A stretch of DNA of 64,000 nt from Agarilytica rhodophyticola (GCF_002157225.2 NZ_CP020038.1:5176501-5240500), one strand, 5' to 3'; positions 1-9,446 are shown, counted from the stretch's first letter. The notes: a model not told the origin generated them from the sequence alone. Numbers and translations are program-made.

Positions 1-587
1 GCACCGGGAACAGCACCCTTAATAAGAATCAAACTGCGCTCAACATCGATCTTCACAATCTCAAGATTTTGTGTAGTTACCTGCTCAGCACCCAAGTGGC
101 CTGCCATTTTCTTGCCTTTAAAAACACGGCCAGGTGTTTGACATTGACCAATAGAACCAGGAGCGCGGTGAGATAATGAATTACCATGGGTTGCGTCTTG
201 CATTCTGAAATTCCAACGCTTTACGCCACCGGCAAAACCTTTACCTTTTGATACACCTGTAACATCTACTTTTTGGCCAGCTTCGAAAAGCTCAACAGTT
301 ATTTCTGAGCCTACCTGGTAGTCTTCGCCTTCATTTCTGAATTCCCAAAGACCACGGCCAGCTTCAGCCTTAGCTTTTGCAAAGTGCCCTTTTTCTGATT
401 TTGATACTCGTGAAGAACGTTTTTCGCCTGCTGTAACCTGAATAGCAGAGTAACCATCAACTTCTATACTTTTCACTTGAGTAACGCGATTAGGAGATAC
501 TTCGATTACAGTTACTGGAACTGAAGCTCCCTCATCTGTGAAAATGCGGGTCATACCGCTTTTGCGGCCGACTATACCTATTGTCAT
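1..587 (-). CDS. rplC: 50S ribosomal protein L3 (partial, C-terminus off window)
   Basis: Large-subunit protein L3, one of the early 23S rRNA-binding assembly proteins. The N-terminus [16 protein letters not shown] and the internal [13 protein letters not shown] and [20 protein letters not shown] stretches are diagnostic. About 195 codons are present of an expected 210 or so, and the C-terminus runs off the left edge. The ATG at 587 is preceded by GAGAGG. It lies about 100 bp downstream of rpsJ, so it is the second gene of the S10 operon. Nothing odd is seen. Confidence 0.97.
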   Translation of the reverse strand, partial: MTIGIVGRKSGMTRIFTDEGASVPVTVIEVSPNRVTQVKSIEVDGYSAIQVTAGEKRSSRVSKSEKGHFAKAKAEAGRGLWEFRNEGEDYQVGSEITVELFEAGQKVDVTGVSKGKGFAGGVKRWNFRMQDATHGNSLSHRAPGSIGQCQTPGRVFKGKKMAGHLGAEQVTTQNLEIVKIDVERSLILIKGAVPG

Positions 588-686
588 TGTGAACCTCTCA
601 GTGTACGGGGCTATTACCCGCTATGGCCGCCCATTGCAGAGCGTTACACAAACTAAAAGTTAAACTTTTAGCTGTGATCTGAAGCC

Positions 687-1031
<345 letters not shown>

Positions 1032-1074
1032 TCAGTTAAGAGTATACGAAATACCCCCCTGAAATGAGGGCGCA

Positions 1075-1103
1075 ATCATAATGACAAGCCCTATAGGTGT
1101 CAA
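1075..1103 (-). promoter_or_regulatory. Sigma-70 promoter of the S10 operon
   Basis: On the minus strand a perfect TTGACA (1098-1103) is separated by 17 bases from TATGAT (1075-1080). Transcription should start near 1068, giving a leader of only about 70 nt before rpsJ. That is too short for the long L4-binding S10 leader of E. coli. A small CCCT/AGGG hairpin lies in the leader. The rest of the 999-1340 gap is AT-rich, with a direct repeat of TATATAAGAAAGAT at about 1232-1265 and no gene. Confidence 0.85.
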
Positions 1104-1340
1104 GCACTTATCTACTAAATATTCAGATATTTAATGATTATGCATTTTTGGAACAAAGCAGTAACTAATCTGCAGGATTTAGCCTCGTTTATTAACTTTT
1201 ATTTGGAAGCTGAAATTACCGCTCCTTCTACTATATAAGAAAGATTATCTATATAAGAAAGATAGCGTAAAGAGTAAATAAGGAATACAGCAGGAAAATG
1301 ACAAATCGCGCCAGAGCGCAAAGGCTATCCGATCCCAATT

Positions 1341-1853
1341 TTATAGGCATCTATCGCTTATCAGAATGGATGATAAACCTTGTGCGGTTGATAGAAACAG
1401 ATAGGCAAAGTTATCTCGCATACCATATTTTACTGTTTCTATATCTTTGGCCTGCTTCTTTAGGGAAGAAACAAAACGTCGATCAAACTTAGTTAGAGAT
1501 TCTTGGCAGCTTGTCGTTTTGGATGGAGAGATAAGTGGGCCAGACAGCTCGATAGCTTGATCATACTTGCTGAAGAAAGTACTGATATCATTCTCTAAAC
1601 GCTTCACTAAGTTTTTGGACAAAGGTCTTTTAGGATCAAAGTTATTAACTTGGTAATAATCACTATAGACTTGCAGTATATTAGCAGCACCCTGCTGCAG
1701 GGGAACCACCAAATTCTGGATATAGCTGACTTTACTGTGCACCTCTTCAACACTCGCCACTGCCCGATAAGGAAAAGCTAGAGAAGAAAAAGCACAGATA
1801 CTAATAAGTGCGAATTCTTTTTTAAGGCTTAGCACGCTTTTACTAACTTTCAT
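1341..1853 (-). CDS. Secreted protein of unknown function, last gene of the Tad locus
   Basis: A 170-aa protein with a basic start, a hydrophobic stretch (about residues 14-33) and a likely signal-peptidase site near AVAS-VEE. The mature part looks helical and charged, with two Cys residues (in TSCQE near residue 115 and the penultimate residue) that could pair in the periplasm. I do not recognise a family. It is the promoter-distal gene of the minus-strand Tad run, about 60 bp after the preceding small secreted protein, and no clear terminator follows before the S10 promoter. Its role is unknown; periplasmic location is inferred. Confidence 0.6.
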   Translation of the reverse strand: MKVSKSVLSLKKEFALISICAFSSLAFPYRAVASVEEVHSKVSYIQNLVVPLQQGAANILQVYSDYYQVNNFDPKRPLSKNLVKRLENDISTFFSKYDQAIELSGPLISPSKTTSCQESLTKFDRRFVSSLKKQAKDIETVKYGMRDNFAYLFLSTAQGLSSILISDRCL

Positions 1854-1912
1854 TAGAGTTAACTTATCAATGGCTTATGGCGATTATCTACTAGCTTCTT
1901 GCTATTACCCTC

Positions 1913-2212
1913 TTATTCCCCATCCGCACCAAAACTTACTTGCCCTTTCACACCTAACTTTTTGAACACACAACCATAAAGTGCTTGAGTAGCAGCCATA
2001 AAATCCAGTTGGGCTTCCGCATTAGCTTTAGCACAGGTTTTAGAAGCTTCCATACATTGCTCAGCGGTGACACTGTATTGCTTCCAGATTGACTCATTTT
2101 CACAAAAGGGACGCAGCTCTTCATCGCTGAGCATACCTACTGAGCCTTGGGCGAATACAATATTAGAAGTCAATAACAGTGCGCATATTGTTGAGTTAAA
2201 CAATAATTTCAT
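1913..2212 (-). CDS. Small secreted cysteine-containing protein, unknown function
   Basis: A 99-aa protein with a clear signal peptide (LLLTSNIVFA then QGSV). The mature part of about 77 residues has four Cys (PFCEN, EQCMEA, KTCAKA, YGCVFKK), suggesting one or two disulfides in the periplasm or outside the cell. It lies in the tail of the Tad locus, 38 bp after the beta-propeller-like gene and before another secreted protein. I do not recognise the family. A role as accessory factor for the pilus or for the neighbouring toxin is possible but unsupported. Confidence 0.6.
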   Translation of the reverse strand: MKLLFNSTICALLLTSNIVFAQGSVGMLSDEELRPFCENESIWKQYSVTAEQCMEASKTCAKANAEAQLDFMAATQALYGCVFKKLGVKGQVSFGADGE

Positions 2213-2249
2213 AAATTCACCATTTATTTATACGGAAGGATTAGGCCAG

Positions 2250-3353
2250 TTAGCTTCGAGAAAAAATTGAAACAGAATAAGGAAGTTCAACTCCTAGATC
2301 ATCTTCACACACCAGTAAGAAATCGTTAGAAATAATAGGGGCTTTCATTAGGCTTTGACCCCATTTACCTTTATCACTTTGGACGATTTCTTTCGTATCT
2401 CTATCGAAAATTACCAAATCACCACGTTTACCGGCGCCTACTACATAGTTTTTATATACAGAAGAGAAGTCTATTTTATGTTGCTTGATTATCTTTTTGT
2501 CAAAGATGGTCAGATCCACCGTTTCAGCAGTTTTAAGATCGATAGTATGACACCCATGTGACCAAAGAATCGTCAAGTTGCTATTTGAAGAATCTAAGTT
2601 ATAACAGGCATTTAGGTTACCGCTGTCACCGCCAAATACCGGAGCTTGTATCCATAAGATATCACCACTATTAATATCTATAGACATCATGGCTCTTACT
2701 TTCTCTTGGCCACCTCGAGGTTTAAATTGTATTTCTCCTACATTAGTAGGCTCCGTCAATACGGCATGACCATTAAACACAAGGGCATCACCGTATTGCT
2801 TTATAGTCCACCGGCTATCAACTGTAATGTGATCAGGAAAAGATACTTGCCACAAGATATCGCCACTAGCACCTTGCACACAGGTAACAATACTTCCAAC
2901 CTGATTAACAAAAAACAAGCGCTCAGAGTCGGGATGTTCCAACAAATAATAATACTCCTCACTCATGGAAAAACTCTGAATTTTTTCCCTCTCTTGTAGA
3001 GATATTAAGTGACGAATATCTTGTTTATGCTCTTCAAACAAAATACAGCCACCCAGCACGGACTTAACTCTGTGTTCAGGCTTTAAGGCGGGGTAGTTTT
3101 TAACATCATGAGCACTTGCAACGAGTAGTTCGCTTTTTCCTTCAAGATCATGAATATAAAGATGACCTGCAAAATTATTAGTTAAACATTTTGAATAATC
3201 ATAACTAAACCGTTTTTCAAATGTACCCTTTTCCAAGTCCATAACACAGCAGGATTTTTCAGCCCCCACTAAGTCGCCGTAAAGTATTGGCACATCATTA
3301 CCTAAGATACCAAGGAGCTTTACGTTACTTAAAAAAGAGGTACATTCGAACAT
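2250..3353 (-). CDS. Cytoplasmic beta-propeller-like protein, candidate immunity protein
   Basis: A 367-aa protein with no signal peptide or membrane segment. It shows repeating strand-rich units of the PQQ/quinoprotein-like type, such as SGDILWQVSF and SGDILWIQAP, and further units near the C-terminus (GDLVIFDRDTKEIV). Its ATG overlaps the stop codon of the upstream pilin-toxin gene (TAATG, sharing 3353), so translation is probably coupled. A soluble protein made with and directly after a polymorphic toxin is the usual arrangement for an immunity protein, and that is the inferred role. No sequence motif proves it. Alternatives are a sensor or scaffold for the pilus. Confidence 0.65.
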   Translation of the reverse strand: MFECTSFLSNVKLLGILGNDVPILYGDLVGAEKSCCVMDLEKGTFEKRFSYDYSKCLTNNFAGHLYIHDLEGKSELLVASAHDVKNYPALKPEHRVKSVLGGCILFEEHKQDIRHLISLQEREKIQSFSMSEEYYYLLEHPDSERLFFVNQVGSIVTCVQGASGDILWQVSFPDHITVDSRWTIKQYGDALVFNGHAVLTEPTNVGEIQFKPRGGQEKVRAMMSIDINSGDILWIQAPVFGGDSGNLNACYNLDSSNSNLTILWSHGCHTIDLKTAETVDLTIFDKKIIKQHKIDFSSVYKNYVVGAGKRGDLVIFDRDTKEIVQSDKGKWGQSLMKAPIISNDFLLVCEDDLGVELPYSVSIFSRS

Positions 3354-5497
3354 TATTCAGCCCTAAAAATATTAGTAAAATTACTGGAAAGTATACTATC
3401 GAATTGCTCCTGATTTCGAGCCCCAAATTTCCTCCATATAGCTTCGCTTTCCTCAGTACGCATACTTCTCATCTCCTCCCTTATAGTATCTAACATATCT
3501 TGCCTTGAAGCACTTAGAGATTGACCGTTACGGCTTAGCTTGTCTCTATCAAAAATCCAGCGTATATCGTCAAGGTCAGCTTGTTGTAAATCTGTTACAA
3601 ATTGTCTCCCAAATTCTTGCGGTGGCAAATTTTGAACAGATTTATATTCATAACGGATAGTCCTGCTGCTAAAGAAGCCTTCATCAATAACCTCCACATC
3701 TACACGTCTACCCGGAGCAGTAACTTCGAAACGAAGCTCCAAATCAGCAAACTGCGCAGGGTTATCAGTGATATGTTTTAAAGTAAACCCAGCACCAACA
3801 GCGAAATTACCCCCTCGTTCAAGATCACCAATAAGTGGCGTGATATCACCTATTTCAACACCAGCGTCGGCCAAATCATGCAAGCCATCCGCTAACTCTT
3901 GTAGGCCTAAAGCGCCAGATCCTGCTGAGCGGTTAGCCGCTAATAAACGCCTTAAATTATCGCCATCAAGATTTATATCGTCCAAGCGTCGATTTTCTAA
4001 TAAACGATGAACACTCTCTAATGATTCTGGTCCTAATCTGCCAAAGTCAGAATAACCAGCGTCATCTGCTATATCCCATGCACGTGCAAGTTCGGGGTTT
4101 TCAATAATTGCATCGCGAATATTAGGATTGTCGTCCAACATCCTGCCAAAGCGATCTCGTTTTGCGGCTGGTAATAGATCCAACGCTTGATCAACAGCGG
4201 CATTGACTCGCCCAGTACGAGCAGCAATATCACATGCATCATTGGGGTTGTGCACCCAGAGCTTATTGGTGCTAACAAAGTAACTGTGATGCTTCTCTAC
4301 TTCAAAGTTGTAAACACTCACAGGACCTTTAGCGTATTTCACACTGCGCACTAAGATATCGCCTTCAGCGGCAGCAAGGGCATTACCTTTTTCTAAATTA
4401 GCAGCAAATACCCAACCTTCACCTTGGCGCCAAAATGGATGTTCAGCAGTGGTTTGAATATGGTCATAGCCGGTTTTTATTTCGTAGTAACCTTCCACCT
4501 CACGGGTGAATAGCTGCGTAATAGGATTAATACCATCCTCGAAAGTATTCTCATCTCGCGAATACACTCGATCACCGACCTTGAGTGTTTCTATTGGCCG
4601 CATCCCTGTTTCTGTCCACACCATGGTGCCTTCAAGGAAGCTACTACAACCAACATCTAGCCTTCGCGCTGTGCGGGAAAAGCCGGCCAAGCGTCGTACT
4701 CGAGTCACAATACTAGTTAATGCAGCGGGGCTAATATTCTCACCCACAAGTTGACCAATACGGTAGGGATCACCACTGATAACAGCAGCTATATCATCAC
4801 CCAGCTGATCAATAATCGCCTGCATGGTCGCTTCAAAATCGGTAAACAATGCGACGGCCAGATCTCGCAACTGGCGTGCAGTCTCAATCGGATTCAATAA
4901 GAAGTTAACTAAATCCCAAAACTGAGTAAGGATGCCGTCCCACAGGCCACGTACAAAGTTAGAGGTAAAATCAAGAATTTCTTCAATTAGACTTTCTTCA
5001 TCTTCAGCGTCGCCTCCATCACCGCCGGTACCTCCACCGCCGCCAGTGCCTCCACCGCCGCCAGTGCCTCCACCGCCGCCAGTGCCTCCACCGCCGCCAG
5101 TGCCCCCCCCGCCGCCAGTGCCTCCACCGCCGCCAGTGCCTCCACCACCGCCAGTGCCTCCACCACCGCCAGTGCCTCCCCCGCCGCCAGTGCCTCCACC
5201 ACCGCCAGTGCCTCCACCACCGCCAGTGCCTCCACCGCCGCCAGTGCCGCCACCGCCGCCAGTTCCGCCACCGCCGCCAGTGCCTCCACCGCCGCCGGAA
5301 CCACTGCCAGGAGCATATTGTCCTCCGGACAATTCTACAGCGACATTAGAACCTTGATCCCGAACAACATCGCCGTACTGTCCTATACCGCCAGCGATAA
5401 TCGTTAGAACGAAACCTAGCAAAGGTAAATATTCGCTCATCGCTGCCCCTGCTTGCCTCGCAAGGCTTTTACCTACAAACCTATTTTTATATTTCAT
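3353..5497 (-). CDS. Flp-pilin / Gly-rich linker / Hint / nuclease-like polymorphic toxin
   Basis: A 714-aa mosaic. Residues 1-60 form a Flp-type prepilin: basic leader, Gly17 cleavage point, Glu22 (+5) and Tyr23 (+6), then a hydrophobic segment. From Gly17 it aligns without gaps to the locus major pilin, with 13 identities in about 42 positions, both ending in ELSG. Residues 64-157 are 15 GGGGGT repeats. An amphipathic region follows, then a Hint domain from Cys284, with TTAEHPFW at 349-356 and the HN end at 416-417, as in pretoxin Hint domains. The C-terminal domain has D600 and E617-Y-K619 in strand-like context, a possible PD-(D/E)XK nuclease core. Inferred role: toxin assembled into or exported by the Tad machine and released by Hint cleavage. 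Confidence 0.85.
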   Translation of the reverse strand: MKYKNRFVGKSLARQAGAAMSEYLPLLGFVLTIIAGGIGQYGDVVRDQGSNVAVELSGGQYAPGSGSGGGGGTGGGGGTGGGGGTGGGGGTGGGGGTGGGGGTGGGGGTGGGGGTGGGGGTGGGGGTGGGGGTGGGGGTGGGGGTGGGGGTGGGGGTGGDGGDAEDEESLIEEILDFTSNFVRGLWDGILTQFWDLVNFLLNPIETARQLRDLAVALFTDFEATMQAIIDQLGDDIAAVISGDPYRIGQLVGENISPAALTSIVTRVRRLAGFSRTARRLDVGCSSFLEGTMVWTETGMRPIETLKVGDRVYSRDENTFEDGINPITQLFTREVEGYYEIKTGYDHIQTTAEHPFWRQGEGWVFAANLEKGNALAAAEGDILVRSVKYAKGPVSVYNFEVEKHHSYFVSTNKLWVHNPNDACDIAARTGRVNAAVDQALDLLPAAKRDRFGRMLDDNPNIRDAIIENPELARAWDIADDAGYSDFGRLGPESLESVHRLLENRRLDDINLDGDNLRRLLAANRSAGSGALGLQELADGLHDLADAGVEIGDITPLIGDLERGGNFAVGAGFTLKHITDNPAQFADLELRFEVTAPGRRVDVEVIDEGFFSSRTIRYEYKSVQNLPPQEFGRQFVTDLQQADLDDIRWIFDRDKLSRNGQSLSASRQDMLDTIREEMRSMRTEESEAIWRKFGARNQEQFDSILSSNFTNIFRAE
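5027..5296 (-). repeat. 18-bp minisatellite coding for GGGGGT units
   Basis: Fifteen in-frame tandem copies of an 18-bp unit (plus strand ccagtgcctccaccgccg, with third-position variants) encode (GGGGGT)15 in the linker between the pilin-like and Hint parts of the toxin. Copies differ mainly at synonymous positions, so the peptide is constant while the DNA is partly diversified. Slippage in whole units would change linker length without a frameshift. The block is far richer in GC than its surroundings. Confidence 0.95.
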
Positions 5498-5511
5498 AGT
5501 GTAGATTCCAG

Positions 5512-6111
5512 TTATTTTTCTTGGTATTTGTTAGCTTGTGCAAATGAGATATTGCTCCACATTCTGTCCAACACTGGAGATAAATGCGGTAACTTCCCCT
5601 CCAGAGTTGAAGCTGTGAGAGACAAAACTTTATTAATACTGTTTCTAGCAACAAAAATTTTTACATCATGTTTCACGTCCTTGCTCTTGGATAAAAACTC
5701 TACTGAGTAGCCTTTTAATCCTCCATATTCATTTTTTTCCAAATCACTCAACTTAAATTGGAAATCTGTACCATAGCTTTTCATCGCGGTATTAATTGCA
5801 ACAAGTGCCATGCGTTTAAAGAAATGTTCACCGCGATCCACTTCTATACTGTTATGCGTTCTGATGGTAATAGCAGCAGGTGGATAATAAGAATCCGGTG
5901 ACATAGCAACAAACTCTCCTCCATTAGTGTCTTCTAAATATTTCCATTGCCATGGAGGATCATTATCTACCCCCACCTGATAGCCATCTTTTACCCAGAT
6001 ATACTGCAATTCCCGAGATTGCACTGGTAACTCAGAGTAAGCACTAGGACTAAACATCAACGCCAACATGCTTATATAAAACATAAAGCGGTATTTAATT
6101 TTCATGATCAT
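5512..6111 (-). CDS. Periplasmic protein of unknown function
   Basis: About 199 aa with a signal peptide (hydrophobic core FYISMLALMF, site near AYS-ELPV). Start ATG 6111 is chosen for AGGA six bases upstream; an ATG at 6105 and one 18 bases upstream are also possible. The mature part is mixed alpha/beta with no motif I recognise. It includes a helix carrying RMALVAINTAMKSYG and a conserved-looking KGYSVEFLSKS strand. It lies between a small membrane protein and the pilin-toxin gene in the same transcription unit. It may be a periplasmic accessory of the toxin or pilus; this is inference. Confidence 0.55.
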   Translation of the reverse strand: MIMKIKYRFMFYISMLALMFSPSAYSELPVQSRELQYIWVKDGYQVGVDNDPPWQWKYLEDTNGGEFVAMSPDSYYPPAAITIRTHNSIEVDRGEHFFKRMALVAINTAMKSYGTDFQFKLSDLEKNEYGGLKGYSVEFLSKSKDVKHDVKIFVARNSINKVLSLTASTLEGKLPHLSPVLDRMWSNISFAQANKYQEK

Positions 6112-6164
6112 AGCGTTCCTACAAATCACTATTTCTTAAATATTAGATTTTTGATAAATGTTAA

Positions 6165-6362
6165 TTACGCAAGACTACTACTAAGTCCTGTAATAAAAGG
6201 CACTGCAAAGAACAGAGAAATAGCAACTAAGCCTTTTTTTCCATGAGCAAGGGCTACCGCATTTTTATATTGAAATTTGCTGAGAAAAAAACAAATGAGG
6301 CAAACTGCAATATAGGCAAAAATCAATTTTCCTAACAGATAACCAATCGAATATAACAACAT
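6165..6362 (-). CDS. Small two-helix membrane protein
   Basis: A 65-aa protein with two hydrophobic segments (about residues 6-28 and 44-62) separated by a Lys-rich loop (KFQYKNAVALAHGKKG). A GTG start nine bases upstream is possible, but AAGG about eight bases before ATG 6362 favours this one. It lies 30 bp after the large membrane spermidine synthase-like gene. Function unknown; an inner-membrane location is predicted. Confidence 0.5.
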   Translation of the reverse strand: MLLYSIGYLLGKLIFAYIAVCLICFFLSKFQYKNAVALAHGKKGLVAISLFFAVPFITGLSSSLA

Positions 6363-6392
6363 GTCATACACCTTAAGTATCTACATTATTAT

Positions 6393-9300
6393 TTAGTCAG
6401 ATGACGCTATACCACCCTGCTCAATTAGCTCTTGCTTGGCATGCTGATAGATAATGGGCATGGCAATCGCCTGACGGTGCTTTTTCATATTTACGCCAAC
6501 ACTTTCGTATTCATCAAATGCTGCAATTGTTGCATTAAAGTTTTTATCCATAAAAGAGGCGTACATATTCATGGATAATAAAAACACTGAAAGATTATCG
6601 TGAACCTTTTTGTCTTTAGGGACGAGCGTTTCCAGTAATTCTGCTGTTACTGCACTGAGGCTCGCATATTCATCAGTCAAGGTATAATTAATGGTAGCAA
6701 CCATATTAGAAACCAATTCAGATGCTTGTACACAAGGTAACTGATCTAAATGCTCAACAAGTTTTTTATTTGTTCCCTTATTCCAAAAAGCAAGAGACAT
6801 ACTGGCCATATAACTCAGGTTCTTAACAACGTAGTTTTCATTTAGATTTTTATGGCATGTTTCAGCAGAATAAAATAGTTGTGAAGCAAAGTAGAGCTTG
6901 TCGGGCAGATCTTGTTTAAGTGCTGTCTGGTTAAAGTAATACTCATATACTTGCTTGGCTTCCATGGCACCAACTGACGGAGAAAAATGCTTTGACTGGC
7001 TAGACACAACACTACTTTCTTCTGTCATTGCCGGCTCATTACCTGGCCATAAATTCTCCATAGTAAACGGCGTGCGATATAACCCCGTAATCTCAAGGGC
7101 ATCCAATTTTAAGAAACGAGCTTTCACTGCACGGGTATCGATTACCGGATAAAAATCAGAATTAGCTGCAACATCAAAACTTTCAAAGAAAGGAGCCAAT
7201 ACACGTTTAGAAGCTAAAAAATGAAATTTAATATCATTAAGATCACTCAAACCTACTCGCTCTAATAGCTCTAAATCTTCGTAATTTTTAAAAATATCTA
7301 CATCAACATTAATGGCCTCTTGAGATTGAGAGGCGACAATTAACATATCTACAGTATTACTCGAATAAACGTTGTAGTGATTAAACTTTTCACCCAGAGC
7401 TTTCATAACACTGGCAACCGTGTGTAAATCTGTTTCGTACAAGTGTAACCACTGAACAAATATTCCATCTTCAGCAATATACTGATTAATATGATTGTAA
7501 AACTCAGAAGAGAATAAGGTCGCGACACCACTCACCCAAGGGTTAGATGGTTCAGAAACAATCACATCATATTTATGGTTGTTGTAAGAAAAAAATGTTT
7601 TCGCATCTTCTATATGAATTTTTGAACGCTCGTCGGTAAATGAACGGGAAACTTTATCACCGAAAAACTTCGCCCCTTCAACCATTTTGCTCTCGATTTC
7701 AATTGAGTCTAAGCGTTTAATGCGCTTATCCCCCATTAAAGTATGCCCAGTTAAACCAGAACCAATACCGATGTTGGCTACATACTCGGGGTTATCGTGC
7801 ATTGCTAAAGGAAGCGCAGCAGCCATTATCATAGTAATTTCATCAGGAGAAGTATCGCCTTTCGGGTCAACCGTAATAGAAGCATCAGGTTTGCCATTGG
7901 TCGCAATAACCATTCGCTCCTCTTCATCCTTACCGACGGTATATACATCAATAGATGAAGTCTTGCCATCAAGGCGTGCTATGTTTTCGCCCGAGCTTAA
8001 AGCGCGCCCGTTTCTAAAAACAGATGATGAAGTTTTGTTAGGATCTAATTCGAAAAAAGCAACAGCGGATAAAACAATTAGCGCCGCACCAGCAACAGGA
8101 GCAGCTATTCGCGGGTGTTTAAAACTGATAGCGGTAGGTCGCAGTAAAAAGAAGCCGACCACAATGTCAATTCCTGCACCTAGAATAATAACAGCTTTTA
8201 AACCGAGTACAGGTAATATCATGTGCACAACTAATAAAATACCTAAAATACTGCCAAGAGTGTTAGCTGAATAGACCATACCAATACTCTTTTCACCTAC
8301 CGAAGTTTTCATTAATGAGTAGGTAATGAGAGGTAAAGTCATACCGGCACAAATCGTTGTGGGCAACATCAGCAGTAGCACAACGAAATGGGATGATAGA
8401 TTAAAAAATAGATATCCCGGTTCACTCTGATCCAATGCTCTCATGAGCACGGACATCAGAGAGAACGTCTGGTCATAAACAAACAGTGATAGTGCTGCAA
8501 GTGCTCCCATTGTTAATTGAATATAGGCTAGTGTTTTAACCGGATCGACTAGTGTTTCAATTCTGTTTTTAATCCAAAAGCCACCAATGGCAATACCCAG
8601 AATAAAACCGCTGAGCATCAGTTCAAAAGAATGTGTCGAGCTACCCAGAACCATGCTCAACATGCGAATCCAACCTAGCTCGTAGAAAAATGATGCCATC
8701 CCAGTAAAACCAGCACATAAAATCATGAGTTTTAATGTGCTAGGCACAATAGCGTTATCGTTACTTAGCTTTTCAGTATTGATAAGCGTTATTTTTTCGA
8801 GACCAATATCATCAATTTCCCATTTGTTATTGATAACCCATACTAGAGCGGCAAGCCATAAATTAACAAAACCGGCTATCGCGACTGTGCCAGGTAGACC
8901 ATAATTTTGAATAAGAACAAAACCGCTAGTTAAAACGCCTACCACAGCACCTAAGCTATTTGAGAAATAAAGCAGGGAGATCAAGCGTCCATTCTTCGCC
9001 GGTGCTGCTCGCACTAAACCTGCGGCAAGCAGAGGAAAAGTCGCTCCTAAAAGAATTGATTGTGGCAATATCAATAACGTCGCCAAAGTCCATTTATATA
9101 AGCCTATAAGTTCAGGGGAAGACATGCCACTGACAACATGTTCATAAGAAAAAGATGTTACAGACATATAAACTGCATGGAATACTATGCCAAGCACACC
9201 TACAGCCGCTTCGGTGATGGCATACCATAATACAGGACGTTTTAAATCGGCGGTTCGTTTACCTACATACCACGCACCAATTGCCATACCTCCCATAAAA

Positions 9301-9446
9301 ATAGAAAGCACTAAGGTCTGAGCATAAGCAGAATGACCTAAGAATAACTTTAGATAGCTTGCCCAAATAGATTGATAGATTAGGCCTGAAAATCCAGAGA
9401 TTCCGAAAATTAAAATTAAAATAACAAATTTTTTACTATTATCCAT
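6393..9446 (-). CDS. Membrane-fused spermidine synthase-like protein
   Basis: A 1017-aa protein. Residues 1 to about 450 hold a dozen or so transmembrane helices in an MFS-like array starting with FSGLIYQSIWASYLKLFLG, typical of membrane-fused spermidine synthase-like proteins. Residues of about 490-760 form a SpeE-like Rossmann domain with a nucleotide-binding loop NIGIGSGLTG and the signature VSEPSNPWVSGVATLFSSEF. About 250 mostly helical residues follow. Real aminopropyl transfer is uncertain, since many such fusions are uncharacterised. The gene overlaps the upstream OmpA-family gene by 8 bases, so it belongs to the Tad transcription unit, an odd partner for a pilus. Confidence 0.85.
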   Translation of the reverse strand: MDNSKKFVILILIFGISGFSGLIYQSIWASYLKLFLGHSAYAQTLVLSIFMGGMAIGAWYVGKRTADLKRPVLWYAITEAAVGVLGIVFHAVYMSVTSFSYEHVVSGMSSPELIGLYKWTLATLLILPQSILLGATFPLLAAGLVRAAPAKNGRLISLLYFSNSLGAVVGVLTSGFVLIQNYGLPGTVAIAGFVNLWLAALVWVINNKWEIDDIGLEKITLINTEKLSNDNAIVPSTLKLMILCAGFTGMASFFYELGWIRMLSMVLGSSTHSFELMLSGFILGIAIGGFWIKNRIETLVDPVKTLAYIQLTMGALAALSLFVYDQTFSLMSVLMRALDQSEPGYLFFNLSSHFVVLLLMLPTTICAGMTLPLITYSLMKTSVGEKSIGMVYSANTLGSILGILLVVHMILPVLGLKAVIILGAGIDIVVGFFLLRPTAISFKHPRIAAPVAGAALIVLSAVAFFELDPNKTSSSVFRNGRALSSGENIARLDGKTSSIDVYTVGKDEEERMVIATNGKPDASITVDPKGDTSPDEITMIMAAALPLAMHDNPEYVANIGIGSGLTGHTLMGDKRIKRLDSIEIESKMVEGAKFFGDKVSRSFTDERSKIHIEDAKTFFSYNNHKYDVIVSEPSNPWVSGVATLFSSEFYNHINQYIAEDGIFVQWLHLYETDLHTVASVMKALGEKFNHYNVYSSNTVDMLIVASQSQEAINVDVDIFKNYEDLELLERVGLSDLNDIKFHFLASKRVLAPFFESFDVAANSDFYPVIDTRAVKARFLKLDALEITGLYRTPFTMENLWPGNEPAMTEESSVVSSQSKHFSPSVGAMEAKQVYEYYFNQTALKQDLPDKLYFASQLFYSAETCHKNLNENYVVKNLSYMASMSLAFWNKGTNKKLVEHLDQLPCVQASELVSNMVATINYTLTDEYASLSAVTAELLETLVPKDKKVHDNLSVFLLSMNMYASFMDKNFNATIAAFDEYESVGVNMKKHRQAIAMPIIYQHAKQELIEQGGIASSD

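Noticed and set aside
1298..1492. 64-codon plus-strand ORF near the end of the Tad run
   Set aside because: It overlaps a signal-peptide-bearing gene on the other strand and has no supporting features.
5027..5296. Possible CRISPR-like array
   Set aside because: Units are contiguous with no spacers and are in frame within a coding gene.
4932..5357. Long Pro-rich ORF on the plus strand and Ala/Val-rich ORF in another minus frame over the toxin repeat
   Set aside because: Both are products of the 18-bp minisatellite read in other frames; the GGGGGT frame lies in the real 714-aa protein.
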